Below, in pieces: positions 6,291-8,037 of a stretch of DNA of 8,037 bases. The number at the start of each line of letters is the position of its first letter. Position 1 is the first letter of the stretch. A model generated the notes under the pieces. It was not told the DNA's origin. It did not search any database and saw only the letters and a program-made list of their open reading frames with translations. The stretch is from DATKMG01 sp035541995 (GTDB lineage Bacteria > Acidobacteriota > Terriglobia > Versatilivoradales > Versatilivoraceae), in assembly GCA_035541995.1 (NCBI GenBank), contig DATKMG010000643.1, forward strand, positions 1 to 8,037, given 5' to 3'. Position numbers and translations under genes: made by a program.

Positions 6291-6613
6291 AAAAACTAAA
6301 CGCAGAGGCGCGGAGAGGCAGAGAAAAATCGGGAAAATAGAGGGCTGCTGCTGTACGATGAGAAAGAGGTCCAATTGGTGAAATCTCAGAATCGAGAATT
6401 CACTCTCTGAAACCAAAAGATCCGGGTCAGTAGCCTCTTCTCAGACCCTTAGCCGCACCTACTCGAATTTCGGTGACAAATCCTTCCAGGTAAAAAAGAA
6501 GTTATGCCCGAGTATTACAGGGGATTAAGGAACACATTGAGACCTAGAGAACCATTTCTTGGTGGGCGTCCGGTATTGCTCTCTGCGTCTCCGCGCCTCC
6601 GCGTTTAGTTTTT
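6291..6613. repeat. 323-bp segment bounded by 34-bp inverted repeats (MITE-like)
   Basis: The left arm 6291-6324 (AAAAACTAAACGCAGAGGCG and on) is the reverse complement of the right arm 6580-6613 at 32 of 34 positions. The arms are built from CGCAGAG/CGGAGA-type octamers, which I recall as a widely dispersed repeat in environmental bacteria. The roughly 255-bp interior has no plausible gene, no transposase, and no obvious RNA gene. I see no clear target-site duplication outside the arms. This could be a non-autonomous element, or two solo repeats in inverted orientation. Just before it, GCAGCC-ACT-GGCTGC (6272-6286) is a small hairpin without a following U-tract. Confidence 0.6.
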
Positions 6614-6674
6614 GGTCTCGGCCAAAGTCCGCATTCTCGGTTCGGCCATGACGCAAGTGACTTGAGGAGGGATC

Positions 6675-7715
6675 ATGTCAGACGTAATTCGAGTTGGGAT
6701 CGTTGGCGCCGGAAACAACACTCGCACTCGCCATATTCCGGGGCTCAAGGCCCAAAAGGGCGTGGAAATTGTCAGCATCTGCAATCGCAGCGTTGAATCC
6801 ACCGAGCGGGTAGCCAGGGAGCTTTCCATACCCAAAGCCTGCCGTCATTGGCAAGACCTGGTCGAATCCAGCGAGATCGATGCCGTATTAATCGGAACTT
6901 GGCCCTACCTTCATTGCCCAGTGACTTTGGCGGCGTTCGACTGCAACCTCCATGTCTTGACTGAGGCGAGGATGGCGATGAATGCCCGCGAAGCCCACCT
7001 CATGGTCGAAGAATCGAATCGGCACCCCCGCCTGGTGGCCCAGGTTGTACCCGCCCCCTACACACTGCGAGTGGACCGAACAGTTCTGAAGTTAATTGCT
7101 AATGGCTTCCTGGGTGAAATTTATGCAGTCAATTTGACGGCTAACGCCAAGGATTTTGCGGACCTCGACGGCTCGCTCCACTGGCGTCAGGATCGAGAAT
7201 TGAGCGGCTTCAATGTGCTGACTCTGGGCATCTGGTACGAAATCCTCCTGCGCTGGGTGGGAGAGGCCAACCGGGTGATGGCCATGACTCGTGTCAATGT
7301 GAGAACTCGGAAATCTTCAGAAGGTTTGCTCAGGGCTGTTTGTATTCCAGACCACGTCGATGCGATTGCAGAGATGGCTTGCGGCGGTCAAGCCCACCTT
7401 CAGTTCAGTGCGGTCTCGGGCCTTTCTCGTTCAGGAGAGGTCTGGCTCTTTGGGCGGGATGGAACACTGCGCTATGACATGGGTGAGGACCGTCTCTACG
7501 GTGGAAGGCGTGGCGATAAAGAACTGGAAGAAATCTCGATTTCTCCGGAATTGGCGGGTCGGTGGCGCGTCGAGGAGGAATTCGTTCAAGCGATCCGAGG
7601 TGTGGAACCTGTGAGGCTAACGACTTTTGCCGACGGGTTGAAGTACATGCAGTTCACCGAGGCCGTTGCCTGTAGTGCCTCGTCAGGACAGGCTGTAACC
7701 GTCTCCGAGATGTAA
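6675..7715 (+). CDS. Gfo/Idh/MocA family oxidoreductase-like protein with non-canonical active-site motif
   Basis: This 346-residue protein starts at ATG 6675 with a strong GAGGAGGG Shine-Dalgarno (6664-6671). Residues 5-12 (IRVGIVGAG) form the NAD(P)-binding Rossmann loop, followed by NNTRTRHIPGL (14-24). Residues 1-120 are the nucleotide-binding domain and 125-345 the alpha/beta substrate domain. Family members oxidise or reduce sugars, inositols and related polyols. At the usual EKP site after HVL, this protein has Glu97-Ala98-Arg99, so the expected catalytic Lys is missing. The common GxHxxD active-site segment reads LGIWYEILLRW (184-194), with no His or Asp. It may therefore be a divergent subfamily with a different mechanism, or a non-redox sensor. 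It is separated from the FAH operon by the 6291-6613 repeat segment and may have its own promoter; a shared pathway is plausible but unproven. Confidence 0.85.
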   Translation: MSDVIRVGIVGAGNNTRTRHIPGLKAQKGVEIVSICNRSVESTERVARELSIPKACRHWQDLVESSEIDAVLIGTWPYLHCPVTLAAFDCNLHVLTEARMAMNAREAHLMVEESNRHPRLVAQVVPAPYTLRVDRTVLKLIANGFLGEIYAVNLTANAKDFADLDGSLHWRQDRELSGFNVLTLGIWYEILLRWVGEANRVMAMTRVNVRTRKSSEGLLRAVCIPDHVDAIAEMACGGQAHLQFSAVSGLSRSGEVWLFGRDGTLRYDMGEDRLYGGRRGDKELEEISISPELAGRWRVEEEFVQAIRGVEPVRLTTFADGLKYMQFTEAVACSASSGQAVTVSEM

Positions 7716-7751
7716 TCGGAGTCTGGGGATTGGACACTTTTGGGCTAGTCC

Positions 7752-7768
7752 AGCGGCAGGATGCCGCT
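7752..7768. repeat. Perfect 7-bp hairpin downstream of the oxidoreductase
   Basis: AGCGGCA-GGA-TGCCGCT folds into a perfect 7-bp stem with a 3-nt loop, 37 bp after the stop codon at 7713-7715. No run of T follows, so an intrinsic terminator is not supported. It probably belongs to the repeat cluster that follows. Confidence 0.5.
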
Positions 7769-7802
7769 GACTCCTCTGACAGCCCGGGCGATAGATTTGT
7801 AG

Positions 7803-7862
7803 CCCAGGGCAAGGCGAGGCGCAGGAGCTCGGGACCGCCGTCCCCCCGAGCGCCGCCCTGGG
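7803..7862. repeat. Nested palindrome with CCCAGGGC/GCCCTGGG ends
   Basis: CCCAGGGC (7803-7810) pairs perfectly with GCCCTGGG (7855-7862). Inside, GCTCGGG (7827-7833) pairs with CCCGAGC (7845-7851). The AGCCCAGGG...GCCCTGGGT layout resembles multi-copy intergenic repeats I recall from environmental genomes (inference). No coding potential is seen. Confidence 0.6.
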
Positions 7863-7886
7863 TGAGCGTTTCATCAGATTTCAACT

Positions 7887-7931
7887 CCTCTCCCCCCGAA
7901 TGACCTGTCTTTTGGAATTCGGGGGGAGAGG
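7887..7931. repeat. 15-bp perfect inverted repeat, CCTCTCCCCCCGAAT type
   Basis: CCTCTCCCCCCGAAT (7887-7901) is perfectly inverted at 7917-7931, with a 15-nt loop. It is the longest uninterrupted stem in the window and has no T-tract after it. CCTCTCCCC...GGGGAGAGG palindromes are common dispersed repeats in environmental bacteria, by recollection. The rest of the window (7932-8037) shows no recognisable gene or element. Confidence 0.65.
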
Positions 7932-8037
7932 TTGGGAGAGGGGGGGCCTCCTAGAGCAATCCTGAATCAGGCGTTTCGTCGCTCTTCCAAAGGTTGCTCG
8001 AACGAAGCGTGTGGTTGGCTGGTCAACTGTTTCGACC

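Noticed and set aside
6272..6300. GCAGCC-ACT-GGCTGC hairpin as terminator of the FAH operon
   Set aside because: It is followed by A residues, not T, on the coding strand.

Overview
This window looks like chromosomal DNA from an uncultured soil or sediment bacterium. I would guess Acidobacteriota or a neighbouring phylum. The guess rests on moderate GC content, intergenic regions full of palindromic repeats, a DedA-rhodanese fusion, and a sodium:solute symporter next to sugar-acid-type enzymes. It is inference only: there is no rRNA or marker gene here.

Left part (1-2688). A REPIN-like double palindrome sits at the left edge. Next is a minus-strand pair: a PHA_gran_rgn-type small protein (1325-1654) followed by a DedA-rhodanese fusion. 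A naive ORF call ends the fusion at a TGA at 452-454, right in the rhodanese active-site loop. The same frame continues for 52 more codons that encode the missing rhodanese C-terminus, and ends at a TAG at 293-295. A compact stem-loop of bacterial-SECIS type (GCGCC-CGTGT-GGCGC) lies at the expected distance after the TGA. The most economical reading is a selenoprotein with Sec270 two residues after the catalytic Cys268. This is the main discovery candidate. Divergently transcribed is an alpha/beta-hydrolase (best start 1888).

Middle part (2689-3370). No gene is credible here. The stretch is a chain of strong hairpins and dispersed-repeat modules. One 42-bp module (3158-3199) is an inverted 39/42 match to the first 42 bases of the window, so the left gene block lies between inverted repeats.

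Right part (3371-7715). A compact plus-strand operon encodes a 14-TM-class sodium:solute symporter, an 80-residue two-TM protein whose ribosome-binding site overlaps the symporter stop, and a fumarylacetoacetate-hydrolase-family enzyme. A 323-bp segment bounded by 34-bp inverted repeats (32/34 identical) separates these from a Gfo/Idh/MocA-family protein that lacks the canonical EKP motif. Together the genes suggest sodium-driven uptake and breakdown of a carboxylate or sugar-acid substrate, though the substrate cannot be read from sequence. The right end (7716-8037) carries three more palindromic elements and no recognisable gene.
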